DNA of 64,000 bases, taken from positions 1 through 64,000 of the forward strand of contig JACERV010000010.1 in the NCBI GenBank assembly GCA_013911065.1, read 5' to 3'. Source of the stretch: Ruminococcus sp. (GTDB lineage: Bacteria; Bacillota; Clostridia; Lachnospirales; Lachnospiraceae). Below the pieces are notes generated by a model. The model was not told the origin of the DNA. It worked only from the letters and a program-made list of their open reading frames with translations, and searched no databases. Shown here one piece after another: positions 24,665-31,857 of this stretch. Every line of letters starts with the position of its first letter. Position 1 is the first letter of the stretch. Made by a program: the position numbers and the translations under genes.

Positions 24665-24732
24665 ATAAAAATTAAGAAAGGAGTAAAGAGGTTTGCGGCC
24701 GCTATAAATCCGGGTTTACTCTTGAAGATGAC

Positions 24733-25263
24733 ATGACAGAGGAAAGAACCAAGTTAGTTGAGGACAATATAAGATATCCATATTTTGTGGCCCATAAGTT
24801 CCGGAATGTACCGATTGAGTTTGACGATCTCGTGGGGATTGCAAATATAGGGCTTGTGAAGGCAGCGCTCCAGTTTGATTTTGAATCAGGGTTCAGCTTC
24901 ACCACCCTTGCGGATATAGTAATCCGAAGAGAAATAATTCATGAGCTAAGGAAGCAAAAGAAAAAGAAACGCACTGCCAATGTGGTATCGCTGGAAACCC
25001 CTATGCCGGGCGCAGAAAATATTACGATTGCAGATATGATTCCGGATAGAAGGGATAGTTTCGAGCATCTCGAGGCGGCGCTCTGCCTGAAGAACGGCCT
25101 GAACAATCTGAATGACAAGGAATTCAAAGCCGTAAGGCTCAGTATAGAATATCCGGGCACGAGTCAAGCTGTGCGCGCAAGGAAACAGGGCATAAGCCAA
25201 TCCATTTATTCAAGGTATCTGATAAGTGCGAGAAGAAAAATAGTAGTAACTTCAAATTTCTGA
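24733..25263 (+). CDS. Sigma-70-like phage transcription factor
   Basis: 176 residues from ATG 24733. Residues 5-80 resemble sigma region 2 (LVEDNIRYPYFVAHKF, DDLVGIANIGLVKAALQFD, SFTTLADIVIRREI), and the end (about 115-176) a region-4-like helix-turn-helix. It could direct middle or late transcription. The start is odd: the strong site AAGAAAGGAG lies about 50 bases upstream, and the reading frame stays open from there (about 16 codons) without ATG, GTG or TTG until 24733. An atypical start codon or a lost start is possible. Confidence 0.7.
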   Translation: MTEERTKLVEDNIRYPYFVAHKFRNVPIEFDDLVGIANIGLVKAALQFDFESGFSFTTLADIVIRREIIHELRKQKKKKRTANVVSLETPMPGAENITIADMIPDRRDSFEHLEAALCLKNGLNNLNDKEFKAVRLSIEYPGTSQAVRARKQGISQSIYSRYLISARRKIVVTSNF

Positions 25264-25277
25264 AAGAAGGTATGACG

Positions 25278-25505
25278 ATGAAAGCAACGGAAGTTAAAAG
25301 ATATAAATGTGCTAAATGCAGCAGAGAAAATAAGTCTAAAGAAAAAGCAGATAAATGTTGTACAGAATTAAGCTGCTCTTGTGGAAGAGGGACCTATATC
25401 TATATACCGGGAGTATTTAGTCAAAAGTGTTGGATATGTGAGAGGGAAGAGGAAAAACGCAAGGAAGAGGAAGAATTCAGAGCTTTTAATAGAGCATGGC
25501 ATTAG
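25278..25505 (+). CDS. Small zinc-ribbon-like protein
   Basis: 75 residues; ATG 25278 has GAAAGAAGG at a good distance, better than ATG 25272. Contains CAKCSRE, KCCTELSCSCGRG and KCWICERE, enough cysteines for two zinc sites, then a Glu/Lys helix (EEEEKRKEEEE-like). Probably DNA- or RNA-binding; function unknown. Confidence 0.6.
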   Translation: MKATEVKRYKCAKCSRENKSKEKADKCCTELSCSCGRGTYIYIPGVFSQKCWICEREEEKRKEEEEFRAFNRAWH

Positions 25506-25595
25506 GGAATTAAATTAAAATTTAGCTTAATTAACTTTTGACAGAAATAAATAAAAACGTAAAGGGCCGATACAAAAAAAGAGGTGAAGTGTAAA

Positions 25596-25877
25596 GTGTA
25601 TGATTTGAAAGATTTGGCAACGGCTTTCGGGTGGAACATAAAAGACATGGCTAATGTAATGGGATATACCAGACAGGGATTATATATATGCCTGAATGAG
25701 GGGCGGGTACAGCACACCAGAATGCATGCTGCCTTGCAGCACTTAAAGGAGATAAGCCAGACCCAGTATCAGCAGGATTTGGAACAGGCAGAGAAATTAA
25801 AAAGCGTCCGAGACCACGGAATTAATGATTTGGCTGATAGGTTTGGACTTTGCGGAAAGAATGAGGTGATTACATGA
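25596..25877 (+). CDS. Small helix-turn-helix protein
   Basis: 93 residues; GTG 25596 with AAAGAGGTGAAG upstream. VYDLKDLATAFGWNIKDMA then GYTRQGLYICLNEG is a helix-turn-helix followed by a helical tail (LEQAEKLKSVRDHGINDLADR). Likely a phage transcription regulator. Its stop overlaps the next start (ATGA). Confidence 0.6.
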   Translation: MYDLKDLATAFGWNIKDMANVMGYTRQGLYICLNEGRVQHTRMHAALQHLKEISQTQYQQDLEQAEKLKSVRDHGINDLADRFGLCGKNEVIT

Positions 25878-26050
25878 GTGATGTAAGGCAGTTAATACAA
25901 AATCGTGTAAGAGGTTCGTTGGAACAGCTTGAGCGCGAAAATATAGGACATATTGATGTAGAGGATTATATGGGATTTCGATATTGTGTTGATGGAAGAT
26001 TTTTCAATGTGTTGGTAAAAGAAATAGGCATAGAGGACGAAGCACAGTAA
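25874..26050 (+). CDS. 58-residue phage hypothetical protein
   Basis: ATG 25874 in an ATGA overlap with the preceding gene, GAGGTGATTAC in front. Begins MSDVRQLIQNRVRGSLEQLE and ends in acidic residues. No family recognised; coupling suggests co-expression with the helix-turn-helix protein. Confidence 0.55.
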   Translation: MSDVRQLIQNRVRGSLEQLERENIGHIDVEDYMGFRYCVDGRFFNVLVKEIGIEDEAQ

Positions 26051-26088
26051 CTTAAAATTCAGTTGAGTAAAAGAAGGGAGAAAGTGCC

Positions 26089-26475
26089 ATGAGTTTATGC
26101 GGATTTTTAGCACCAGACGGAGTATATACGGAATGTGAACCGTGGTCGCACATGGAAACAGCGGGGAATCTGGTTAGAGATTTGTATAATCAAGACCATT
26201 TAGGAGGAATGCAAGCAGAAGACTACCTTTATGAAAAAGGATATGTGTTTTTCTATAGTCGGAATGCACAAAAGAGATTTAGAGGGAATGTATCTCCGAA
26301 GATTATATTATTACTTTCAGAGCAGCAGAAAGATTTTATAATCAATAATCTTAGCAATGCAAGTAATGATTCTCAGCGAAAAGACATGATAGAAATATTG
26401 GAATGGGATGCCGATTACAGAGAAGATTCTATTTTGTCAGTGATGGAAGTTAAGTTGCTAAATGAGCAAAACTGA
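26089..26475 (+). CDS. Phage hypothetical protein
   Basis: 128 residues from ATG 26089, AGAAGGGAGAAAG in front. Starts MSLCGFLAPDGVYTECEPWSH, with a helical end (EQQKDFIINNLSN). No catalytic or binding motif is clear. Last gene before the cargo with its own promoter at 26509. Confidence 0.55.
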   Translation: MSLCGFLAPDGVYTECEPWSHMETAGNLVRDLYNQDHLGGMQAEDYLYEKGYVFFYSRNAQKRFRGNVSPKIILLLSEQQKDFIINNLSNASNDSQRKDMIEILEWDADYREDSILSVMEVKLLNEQN

Positions 26476-26508
26476 AATTTAGTCAAATAAATATTTGTAC
26501 CTTGGCAA

Positions 26509-26537
26509 TTGCATATTGATGGCTGGAATGGTATAAT
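26509..26537 (+). promoter_or_regulatory. Promoter of the 26566 cargo gene
   Basis: TTGCAT (26509-26514), 17-base spacer, TATAAT (26532-26537). It gives the following single gene its own expression. Confidence 0.75.
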
Positions 26538-26565
26538 TTTCCTATAAATACAGGGGTAAAATACT

Positions 26566-26868
26566 ATGATAGATTATAACAAATTTATTTTAACACCAGA
26601 AGAACAAAAGGTTTTTGAGAAGTTTAAAAATAGCAATAGAGCCAAAATGAATGCAAATGAATTTGAGTTATTATTTCTAAAGGGTCTGGTGGAAGGTATA
26701 TACAGTTCTGGATGGGTTAATTTATCCAGAGTTGGAAAGGAATTAAGAACCTTCCAAAAAAATGAATTATCTCGTATCAAGAAAGAAAATACCAGATATT
26801 ATTTTACAACGGCAATTGCTGTATTGGCACTTATTTTATCTCTTGTTTCTCTATTTATTAAATCGTAA
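26566..26868 (+). CDS. Small tail-anchored membrane protein (moron)
   Basis: 100 residues. The soluble N-terminus (FILTPEEQKVFEKFKNSNRA, FELLFLKGLVEGIYSSGW) is helical; residues about 78-97 form one membrane helix (FTTAIAVLALILSLVSLFI). It has its own promoter and terminator and is more AT-rich than the flanking early genes, the marks of a moron expressed in the lysogen. The function is unknown; superinfection exclusion is a reasonable guess for a tail-anchored protein. Confidence 0.7.
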   Translation: MIDYNKFILTPEEQKVFEKFKNSNRAKMNANEFELLFLKGLVEGIYSSGWVNLSRVGKELRTFQKNELSRIKKENTRYYFTTAIAVLALILSLVSLFIKS

Positions 26869-26873
26869 ACCAA

Positions 26874-26910
26874 AACCAACCATCAATAGTATTCGATGAT
26901 TGGTTTTTTT
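26874..26910 (+). terminator. Terminator of the 26566 cargo gene
   Basis: AACCAACCATC pairs with GATGATTGGTT (one G-T) and runs into TTTTTTT. Confidence 0.85.
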
Positions 26911-26944
26911 ATTGCAGTTTTTAATTAAGTAAAGGAGTGATAGA

Positions 26945-27151
26945 TTGAAACAGGAAAGAGCCAAGAGAAAGGCAGATGACGTCCGGAAGGCAGAGTATGC
27001 TGAAATGGCAGAAAAGAGTCCGGATAAAGGGGCCTTAGATAAATTTAAGCGGAAGCCATACCAGGCGGCAGTCATGTTGCGGGAGCAGGGGCGGCAGATG
27101 ACAGAGAAATATGACATCGGAAAAGGGGTGGGAGCGAGTGGCAAGGATTGA
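26945..27151 (+). CDS. Small phage hypothetical protein
   Basis: 68 residues, TTG start at 26945 with AAAGGAGTGATAGA in front. Strongly basic and helical (LKQERAKRKADDVRKAEYAEM). It overlaps the start of the late-regulator gene by 14 bases. No family recognised. Confidence 0.55.
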   Translation: MKQERAKRKADDVRKAEYAEMAEKSPDKGALDKFKRKPYQAAVMLREQGRQMTEKYDIGKGVGASGKD

Positions 27152-27596
27152 AGAAAGCACGGTTGCAAATGAGAATGACGAGAAAAAGGATTACCTCCGG
27201 GGATATCGCCGTCACAGCCGTAGGATTAAGCGGATTGAAGCAGAGTTGGAAGAAATCCGTAGCATGAAACAGAGTCCGTCCATGAACAATGATGGGATGC
27301 CGCATGGGAGCGGCCAAAAGGATTTATCCGGGTATGTTGCGCAGCTGGATGGCCTGGAGGAAAAGCTGTACAAGGAAGGCGTGGAGCAGGTTAAGACCTA
27401 CAAAGATATTTCATGGAGGATCAATCAGCTTTCAGAGGAAGTGGAGCGGGATGTTTTGTTTTACCGATACATAAAAGATATGGAATTCTGGGAGATTGCA
27501 CAGCAGATGGGATATTCATTACGGCAGATTCACAGAATACACGGAGCAGGATTGGCTCATATGAAGTTACCAAAAGATGGCACTCCATGTCATTGA
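27138..27596 (+). CDS. ArpU/DUF1492-family late transcription regulator
   Basis: About 153 residues from GTG 27138 (GGGGTGGGAG in front); an in-frame ATG at 27111 is possible. The middle has the family signature SPSMNNDGMPHGSG, and the C-terminus a sigma-region-4-like helix-turn-helix (VERDVLFYRYIKDMEFWEIA, then MGYSLRQIHRIHGAGL). ArpU/RinA-type proteins switch on late (packaging, structural, lysis) genes in Gram-positive phages. The likely target promoter begins inside the last codons of this gene, next to a direct repeat. Confidence 0.8.
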   Translation: MARIEESTVANENDEKKDYLRGYRRHSRRIKRIEAELEEIRSMKQSPSMNNDGMPHGSGQKDLSGYVAQLDGLEEKLYKEGVEQVKTYKDISWRINQLSEEVERDVLFYRYIKDMEFWEIAQQMGYSLRQIHRIHGAGLAHMKLPKDGTPCH

Positions 27597-27621
27597 ATGG
27601 CACTCCTACATGTGTTATTAT
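27593..27621 (+). promoter_or_regulatory. Probable late promoter with direct repeats
   Basis: TTGAAT (27593-27598), 17-base spacer, TATTAT (27616-27621). ATGGCACTCC occurs twice exactly 20 bp (two helical turns) apart, at 27577-27586 and 27597-27606, one copy upstream of and one within the promoter. This suits binding of the ArpU-like regulator encoded just before it. Confidence 0.65.
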
Positions 27622-27694
27622 GGTATCATCAGGAACGGGAGGAAAGATGAGTACTTCCTTCCTGATATCCCCTCACACAGAACCAATACAAAAG

Positions 27695-27725
27695 AACGTC
27701 CTGCATGAAATTGTAGGGCGTTTTT
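27695..27725 (+). terminator. Terminator after the late promoter
   Basis: AACGTCCTGCA pairs with TGTAGGGCGTT (two G-T pairs) around TGAAAT, followed by TTTTTGTTTGTTTT. It stands between the probable late promoter and the terminase genes. Confidence 0.75.
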
Positions 27726-27809
27726 GTTTGTTTTGTACATTGACAGAAAAGAACAAATGTTCTATTATAATAATACCACACATGCAATGAAAAACTTACC
27801 TACAATATG

Positions 27810-27838
27810 TTGATAATTGTCAGAATTTGGTATATTAT
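27810..27838 (+). promoter_or_regulatory. Promoter of the Kiwa-like operon
   Basis: TTGATA (27810-27815), 17-base spacer, TATTAT (27833-27838), 52 bases before the probable kwaB start. Confidence 0.7.
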
Positions 27839-27890
27839 TAAAATAATTGTGGTGATGTTTTAGGTATTGGGATTTATGTGGAGGGTGAAA

Positions 27891-28814
27891 TTGGAAATTG
27901 AAAAGATTATTTTAGGATTACAAGGAGAAGTAAATTGTAGACTATATTTTACTAGAAAACTGAGTAATGGGTTTTATATTAGTTATTCTCCCATAATTGA
28001 TGATGGAGTATCGGAGAAGTTAATTGAATTAGTTGTACAATACTTGGAAAAGCAAAAAGCATTACCGGTTTCGGATTTTAGCCCGATTGGATGCTATGAT
28101 GATACGTTGGAGGCTTGTAAAACTGAGGAAATTCAAAATTATCAAGACGTTATCGAAAGCCTGCAGGAAGATAAAGTGGAAAGAGAGTGTATAGAGTCTA
28201 AGTTCATTAATAAGTTGAATTTTTATTGTTTATCTGTAAATTGTACTATTGAGGGTCGTGAAAAGAATATTAAGTTTTTTAGAAGAATAACAAGGTTTAA
28301 AAAATTATCTTCAAAAGGCATGTTCGGGCAAATAAAAAACAATCGATTTAGCAGAATAGAGGCCGAAATGCTTGGCATAGATGGGGATGTGGATACCATC
28401 ATTGTAGGTGAAGAGGTTATTATTTTAAATCATGTTGCTTTGGAAAGAATATTTTCAATGAGTGATCAATATATTGAAAAATCGGAAGAAGCGATTCAAA
28501 AAATTGGTGCAGCCCAAAGAATTGAGAATTTTGCACAATTTGAAGAAGATTGTAAAAACGATAGAAGGATAACAAGGATTTTGACTAAGCTACTTAATGA
28601 AGAAGATAAGTTAGAGCACTGTTTTGAGAATTTTGAAAACGTGAAAAAAGCAATAGACATTTTCGAACTTGACATAAGGATAGGTCATTTAAACGAAAAG
28701 GAGACTGTTGTGTACGAACGAAAAGACCAGCTTATGAACATGGTGCGTTTGGTAAGAGACTCATATTACAGAAGTATAATAGGAGAAAGACCGGGGGTGG
28801 ATGATTCAATTTAG
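27891..28814 (+). CDS. kwaB: KwaB-like protein (DUF4868), Kiwa anti-phage defence
   Basis: About 307 residues from TTG 27891 (GGAGGG 6 bases before); ATG 27876 would add five. The C-terminal half fits DUF4868: GDVDTIIVGEEVIILNH, then ALERIFSMSDQYIEKSEEAI, NFAQFEEDCKNDRRITRIL. In the described Kiwa system KwaB (about 315 residues, DUF4868) binds DNA and works with the membrane protein KwaA to stop phage replication. Here a KwaA-like gene follows by 20 bases. The order B-A is the reverse of the Escherichia operon. Both genes are AT-rich, with their own promoter and terminator, inside a prophage. The family call rests on pattern and partner, not on a search. Confidence 0.75.
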   Translation: MEIEKIILGLQGEVNCRLYFTRKLSNGFYISYSPIIDDGVSEKLIELVVQYLEKQKALPVSDFSPIGCYDDTLEACKTEEIQNYQDVIESLQEDKVERECIESKFINKLNFYCLSVNCTIEGREKNIKFFRRITRFKKLSSKGMFGQIKNNRFSRIEAEMLGIDGDVDTIIVGEEVIILNHVALERIFSMSDQYIEKSEEAIQKIGAAQRIENFAQFEEDCKNDRRITRILTKLLNEEDKLEHCFENFENVKKAIDIFELDIRIGHLNEKETVVYERKDQLMNMVRLVRDSYYRSIIGERPGVDDSI

Positions 28815-28834
28815 TTAAAAGGGAGGGGGATACG

Positions 28835-29407
28835 ATGAATAAGACAAACTTGTTGGCTATGAAGATAAAAATGTTTATTACATCTTACTTCCCACTGTAT
28901 ATGATTTTGCTAATATTGCAAATTAAAGAGTATCCAATAACTTTAAACACTGAAAACATTTATATTGCAGCAACAATATTTGCCGCTGTATTAGGTATAT
29001 TTGTGGCAATATCCATAACCAGCACAGTTGATTTATTTATCACCAAAGGAGTCGAACAATATAAGTATGAATCGATTGATAGAACCGGTGATACGGTGAT
29101 ATCATATATGATGACATATATAGTTCCCTTGCTATCGGAAAAATTTTTATCATATAACGGCTTTGTAATAAATGTTACTCTTTTTGTTTTAATAGGTATA
29201 ATGTATGTGAAGTTGGATTTGGTGTATTTTAACCCCACTTGGATTATACTAGGGTACGCAGTATATATAACAAATAAAGGTGATTTGCTAATAAGTAATA
29301 TTCCTTACGGAGCTTTAAAACAAAATTCTGGAAATTCCTTAAAAAGTAGTTATTTAGTTAAGGGGATTTATCTAATTCAAAAAAAAGACAATGTCAATAA
29401 ATTGTAA
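28835..29407 (+). CDS. kwaA: KwaA-like membrane protein, Kiwa anti-phage defence
   Basis: 190 residues; ATG 28835 follows AGGGAGGGGGATACG. Four hydrophobic segments at about 15-27, 45-65, 113-130 and 134-150; the last two carry TYIVPLL, VLIGIMYVKLDLVYFNPT and WIILGYAVY, the pattern I associate with KwaA proteins. KwaA is the four-helix membrane sensor of Kiwa, detecting phage attachment and recruiting KwaB. Size, membrane count and partner all agree. The reversed gene order and the Gram-positive prophage setting are the unusual points. Confidence 0.72.
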   Translation: MNKTNLLAMKIKMFITSYFPLYMILLILQIKEYPITLNTENIYIAATIFAAVLGIFVAISITSTVDLFITKGVEQYKYESIDRTGDTVISYMMTYIVPLLSEKFLSYNGFVINVTLFVLIGIMYVKLDLVYFNPTWIILGYAVYITNKGDLLISNIPYGALKQNSGNSLKSSYLVKGIYLIQKKDNVNKL

Positions 29408-29416
29408 GTAGAACCT

Positions 29417-29440
29417 AAAGCACCCCACAGCGGGTGCTTT
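29417..29440 (+). terminator. Terminator of the Kiwa-like operon
   Basis: AAAGCACCC and GGGTGCTTT form a perfect 9-bp stem around CACAGC, followed by CTCTATT. The stem ends in T residues but the T-tract is short. Confidence 0.75.
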
Positions 29441-29445
29441 CTCTA

Positions 29446-29474
29446 TTGTCACATTTTACGAGAAGATGTAAAAT
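29446..29474 (+). promoter_or_regulatory. Promoter of the 29518 cargo gene
   Basis: TTGTCA (29446-29451), 17-base spacer, TAAAAT (29469-29474). Confidence 0.7.
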
Positions 29475-29517
29475 AATACTGTGGTGGTTCTGCGGAGGAA
29501 GAATGAGGACATAAAGG

Positions 29518-30081
29518 ATGGAAAATACAGTTTTGAATGTAATAAGTTTAGTATTTGCTGCAACAGCTATAGTGATTAGCATCATTTCTATTCGAATAAG
29601 CTTAAAACAAAGAAGAATCGAAGAAGCAGCAAAAATAGTTGTAAAAATTGATGGCAGGAAGTTAGATGAAGAGGGAAAAGCGTGTAGTTTTTGTGGCATT
29701 CCTTCTATGCCCATAATTATTCAAAGCAGCTCCAACGGGGAGTTTAGAGATGTTTTTATTATTTGGGTGCATGACAAAGAACAATTATATGCGGGGAAGC
29801 GAAAATTTTTAAATAGAATTAAAGATTTAAAATGTTTATCCCAATCAATTGAAAATAGAAACTATGTATATATTAATAGCTTAATCAATAGAGAGGAATG
29901 CTGGGTTCCAGCTGGTGGCGGGGGAATGAATAAAACCGCAGGGATTGTTTTGCTTTTTAAGGATAGTTTTGGAAATGAGTGGCTTAAAGATACAGATAAT
30001 AAACTTTATCCTATTAAGGGAATGAAAGCGATGCTGTTTGGTATAGGATTGCAAAATCCAGGATATGAGAGACCAATATGA
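29518..30081 (+). CDS. Membrane-anchored cargo protein of unknown function
   Basis: 187 residues. One N-terminal membrane helix (about 5-28, VLNVISLVFAATAIVISIIS), then a soluble mixed domain with CSFCG, a central RDVFIIWVHDKEQLYAG stretch and WVPAGGGGMNKTAG. The ribosome binding site is weak (AAAGG abuts the ATG; AGGA lies further up). It has its own promoter and terminator and follows the Kiwa-like pair, so it is a separate moron, perhaps another exclusion or defence gene. I do not recognise the family. Confidence 0.6.
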   Translation: MENTVLNVISLVFAATAIVISIISIRISLKQRRIEEAAKIVVKIDGRKLDEEGKACSFCGIPSMPIIIQSSSNGEFRDVFIIWVHDKEQLYAGKRKFLNRIKDLKCLSQSIENRNYVYINSLINREECWVPAGGGGMNKTAGIVLLFKDSFGNEWLKDTDNKLYPIKGMKAMLFGIGLQNPGYERPI

Positions 30082-30105
30082 GAAATAGAAAGTAGAATGG
30101 AATAG

Positions 30106-30129
30106 AGAGGCACTTCAGTGTCTCTTTTT
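30106..30129 (+). terminator. Terminator of the 29518 cargo gene
   Basis: AGAGGCAC pairs with GTGTCTCT (one G-T) around TTCA, followed by TTTTTC. Confidence 0.8.
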
Positions 30130-30166
30130 CTGTGCAATAAAATAGACCAGAATTGAAGGTGGTGAA

Positions 30167-30610
30167 GTGGCAGGCTATGAAAACATAAAAGGCAAAGGAT
30201 TTGACAGTCGAACAACGGAGGAACTACGGGTAATAACATCAAATGGCGGCAAGGCATCCGGCGAAGCCAGGCGCAGGAAAGCAGATTTTCGGAAAGCTCT
30301 GAACCTGTTACTTACTGCAGAAATAGACAGTCCCGAATGGTCGCCTATGCTGGAATCACTGGGGCTTGATAGTACTTTGGAATCGGCCATAAACGCTGCC
30401 ATGATTAAAGAAGCTCTGGCAGGTGATGTTAAGGCTTACACAGCCATCCGCGATACACTGGGGCAAACAACGAAGTCAGAGGTGGATTTGGAGGAGCAGC
30501 AGATTAAGATAGACAATGAAAAGATGAAAACAAAAAAGTCTACAGCTATTGATGATAGCATGAAGGAAATGGAGAGGTATTTTGAACAGCGAAAAGAAAC
30601 AGATTCTTGA
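30167..30610 (+). CDS. terS: Terminase small subunit
   Basis: 147 residues from GTG 30167 with AAGGTGGTGAA in front. The start AGYENIKGKGFDSRTTEELR, then SNGGKASGEARRRKADFRKAL, is typical of small terminase subunits in Clostridial siphoviruses; the end is a charged helix. It recognises phage DNA and brings it to the large subunit, whose gene overlaps by 29 bases. Confidence 0.82.
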   Translation: MAGYENIKGKGFDSRTTEELRVITSNGGKASGEARRRKADFRKALNLLLTAEIDSPEWSPMLESLGLDSTLESAINAAMIKEALAGDVKAYTAIRDTLGQTTKSEVDLEEQQIKIDNEKMKTKKSTAIDDSMKEMERYFEQRKETDS

Positions 30611-31856
30611 CCTTCTGCGGGAAGAGCCGTACAGGATAGGACATTGGGTGGGATTTAAAGATTTGACCGAGCTGCATAACGAGTGGTTGCGGTCATTTTT
30701 GTATTCTGAAACGGACCAGACATTGCTTGCTCATCGGGGTTCCTATAAAACAACGGACCTGTCATTGTTCCTGGCTATTCACCCCATCATCCGTCCGAAT
30801 GAGAACATTATGTTTTTTAGAAAAACAGACACAGATGTGTGCGAAGTAATTAAGCAATCCGAAAAAATACTGGAATCCGGATGTATGCAGCATATAGTCC
30901 AGTCACTGTATGGAACAGAGTTAAAGTTTACCAAACAGACAGATAGTGAGTTTTCTACTAATCTATGTACATCTGCAAGGGGAGTATCCCAGGTACTTGG
31001 ATTGGGTATCGGCACATCAATCACTGGTAAACATGCGGATATTGTTATCACCGATGATATAGTCAACCTAAAAGACCGTATCAGTAAAGCAGAGCGAGAG
31101 CGCACAAAAATTCAGTATATGGAACTTCAGAACATCTGTAACAGGGATGGCCGGTTCATCAACACCGGCACACCATGGCACAAGGAAGATGCGATATCCA
31201 TCATGCCGAACGTCAAAAGATACGATTGCTACTCCACTGGACTTATTGCTCGGGATAAACTAGAGCAGCTGCGGCAGTCCATGAGTGACAGTCTCTTTGC
31301 TGCCAACTATGAACTAAAACATATCGCTGATAAGGATGCTATGTTCAAAGAACCAAAGTTCACCAGAGAAAAAGAATTGATTTTCGGAGGAATGGCCCAC
31401 ATTGATGCTGCATATGATGGAGAAGATGGAACAGCCTTTACAATTATGAAGAAACTGAAAGATGGGCGCATTATTGGTTATGGAAAGCGTTGGGATAAGC
31501 ACGTAGACGACTGCTTAAGCGAGATTGGTATACATCATAAGTTGCTTAGAGCTGGCTCTATATCCTGTGAGAAGAATGCTGACAAAGGATATCTGGCCAA
31601 GGAATTACGAGAGCTTGGGTTTTCTGTCGACACATACAGTGAGTCAATGAACAAATTTGTGAAGATATCAACACATCTTCGTAGCAGCTGGAAGAACATC
31701 ATTTGGTTGGAGGATACCGATTCAGAATACATTAATGAGATTTTGGATTATAGTGAGTTTGCAGACCATGATGATTCACCAGACAGTGCAGCCAGTCTTT
31801 TGAGGAAAATAGATTCAAAAGCGAAATTGAACAGGGGAATAACAGGAGGAATTTAA
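30582..31856 (+). CDS. terL: Terminase large subunit
   Basis: 424 residues; TTG 30582 after GAGAGG. The ATPase motor has HRGSYKTT at 51-58 as Walker A and IVITDDI at about 154-160 as Walker B, and TGTPWHKEDA as a coupling motif. The nuclease domain starts with HIDAAYDGEDGTAF (about 268), giving the first acidic ligands, and DSAASL near the end. It packages DNA into the prohead and cuts concatemers. Gene order terS-terL-portal is canonical. Confidence 0.93.
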   Translation: MNSEKKQILDLLREEPYRIGHWVGFKDLTELHNEWLRSFLYSETDQTLLAHRGSYKTTDLSLFLAIHPIIRPNENIMFFRKTDTDVCEVIKQSEKILESGCMQHIVQSLYGTELKFTKQTDSEFSTNLCTSARGVSQVLGLGIGTSITGKHADIVITDDIVNLKDRISKAERERTKIQYMELQNICNRDGRFINTGTPWHKEDAISIMPNVKRYDCYSTGLIARDKLEQLRQSMSDSLFAANYELKHIADKDAMFKEPKFTREKELIFGGMAHIDAAYDGEDGTAFTIMKKLKDGRIIGYGKRWDKHVDDCLSEIGIHHKLLRAGSISCEKNADKGYLAKELRELGFSVDTYSESMNKFVKISTHLRSSWKNIIWLEDTDSEYINEILDYSEFADHDDSPDSAASLLRKIDSKAKLNRGITGGI

Positions 31857-31857
31857 C

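Noticed and set aside
24686-24700. GCGGCCGC site as a sign of cloning
   Set aside because: A second GCGGCCGC occurs in the amidase gene at about 48182, both in normal coding context; no vector sequence is seen.
26945-27151. A recombination directionality factor among the small basic early proteins
   Set aside because: Several are basic and short, but none has sequence marks that allow the assignment, so the excision factor stays unidentified.
27413-27790. Plus-strand ORF of 125 codons overlapping the late-regulator end
   Set aside because: It crosses the late promoter and the terminator, in another frame from the DUF1492 gene, with no binding site.
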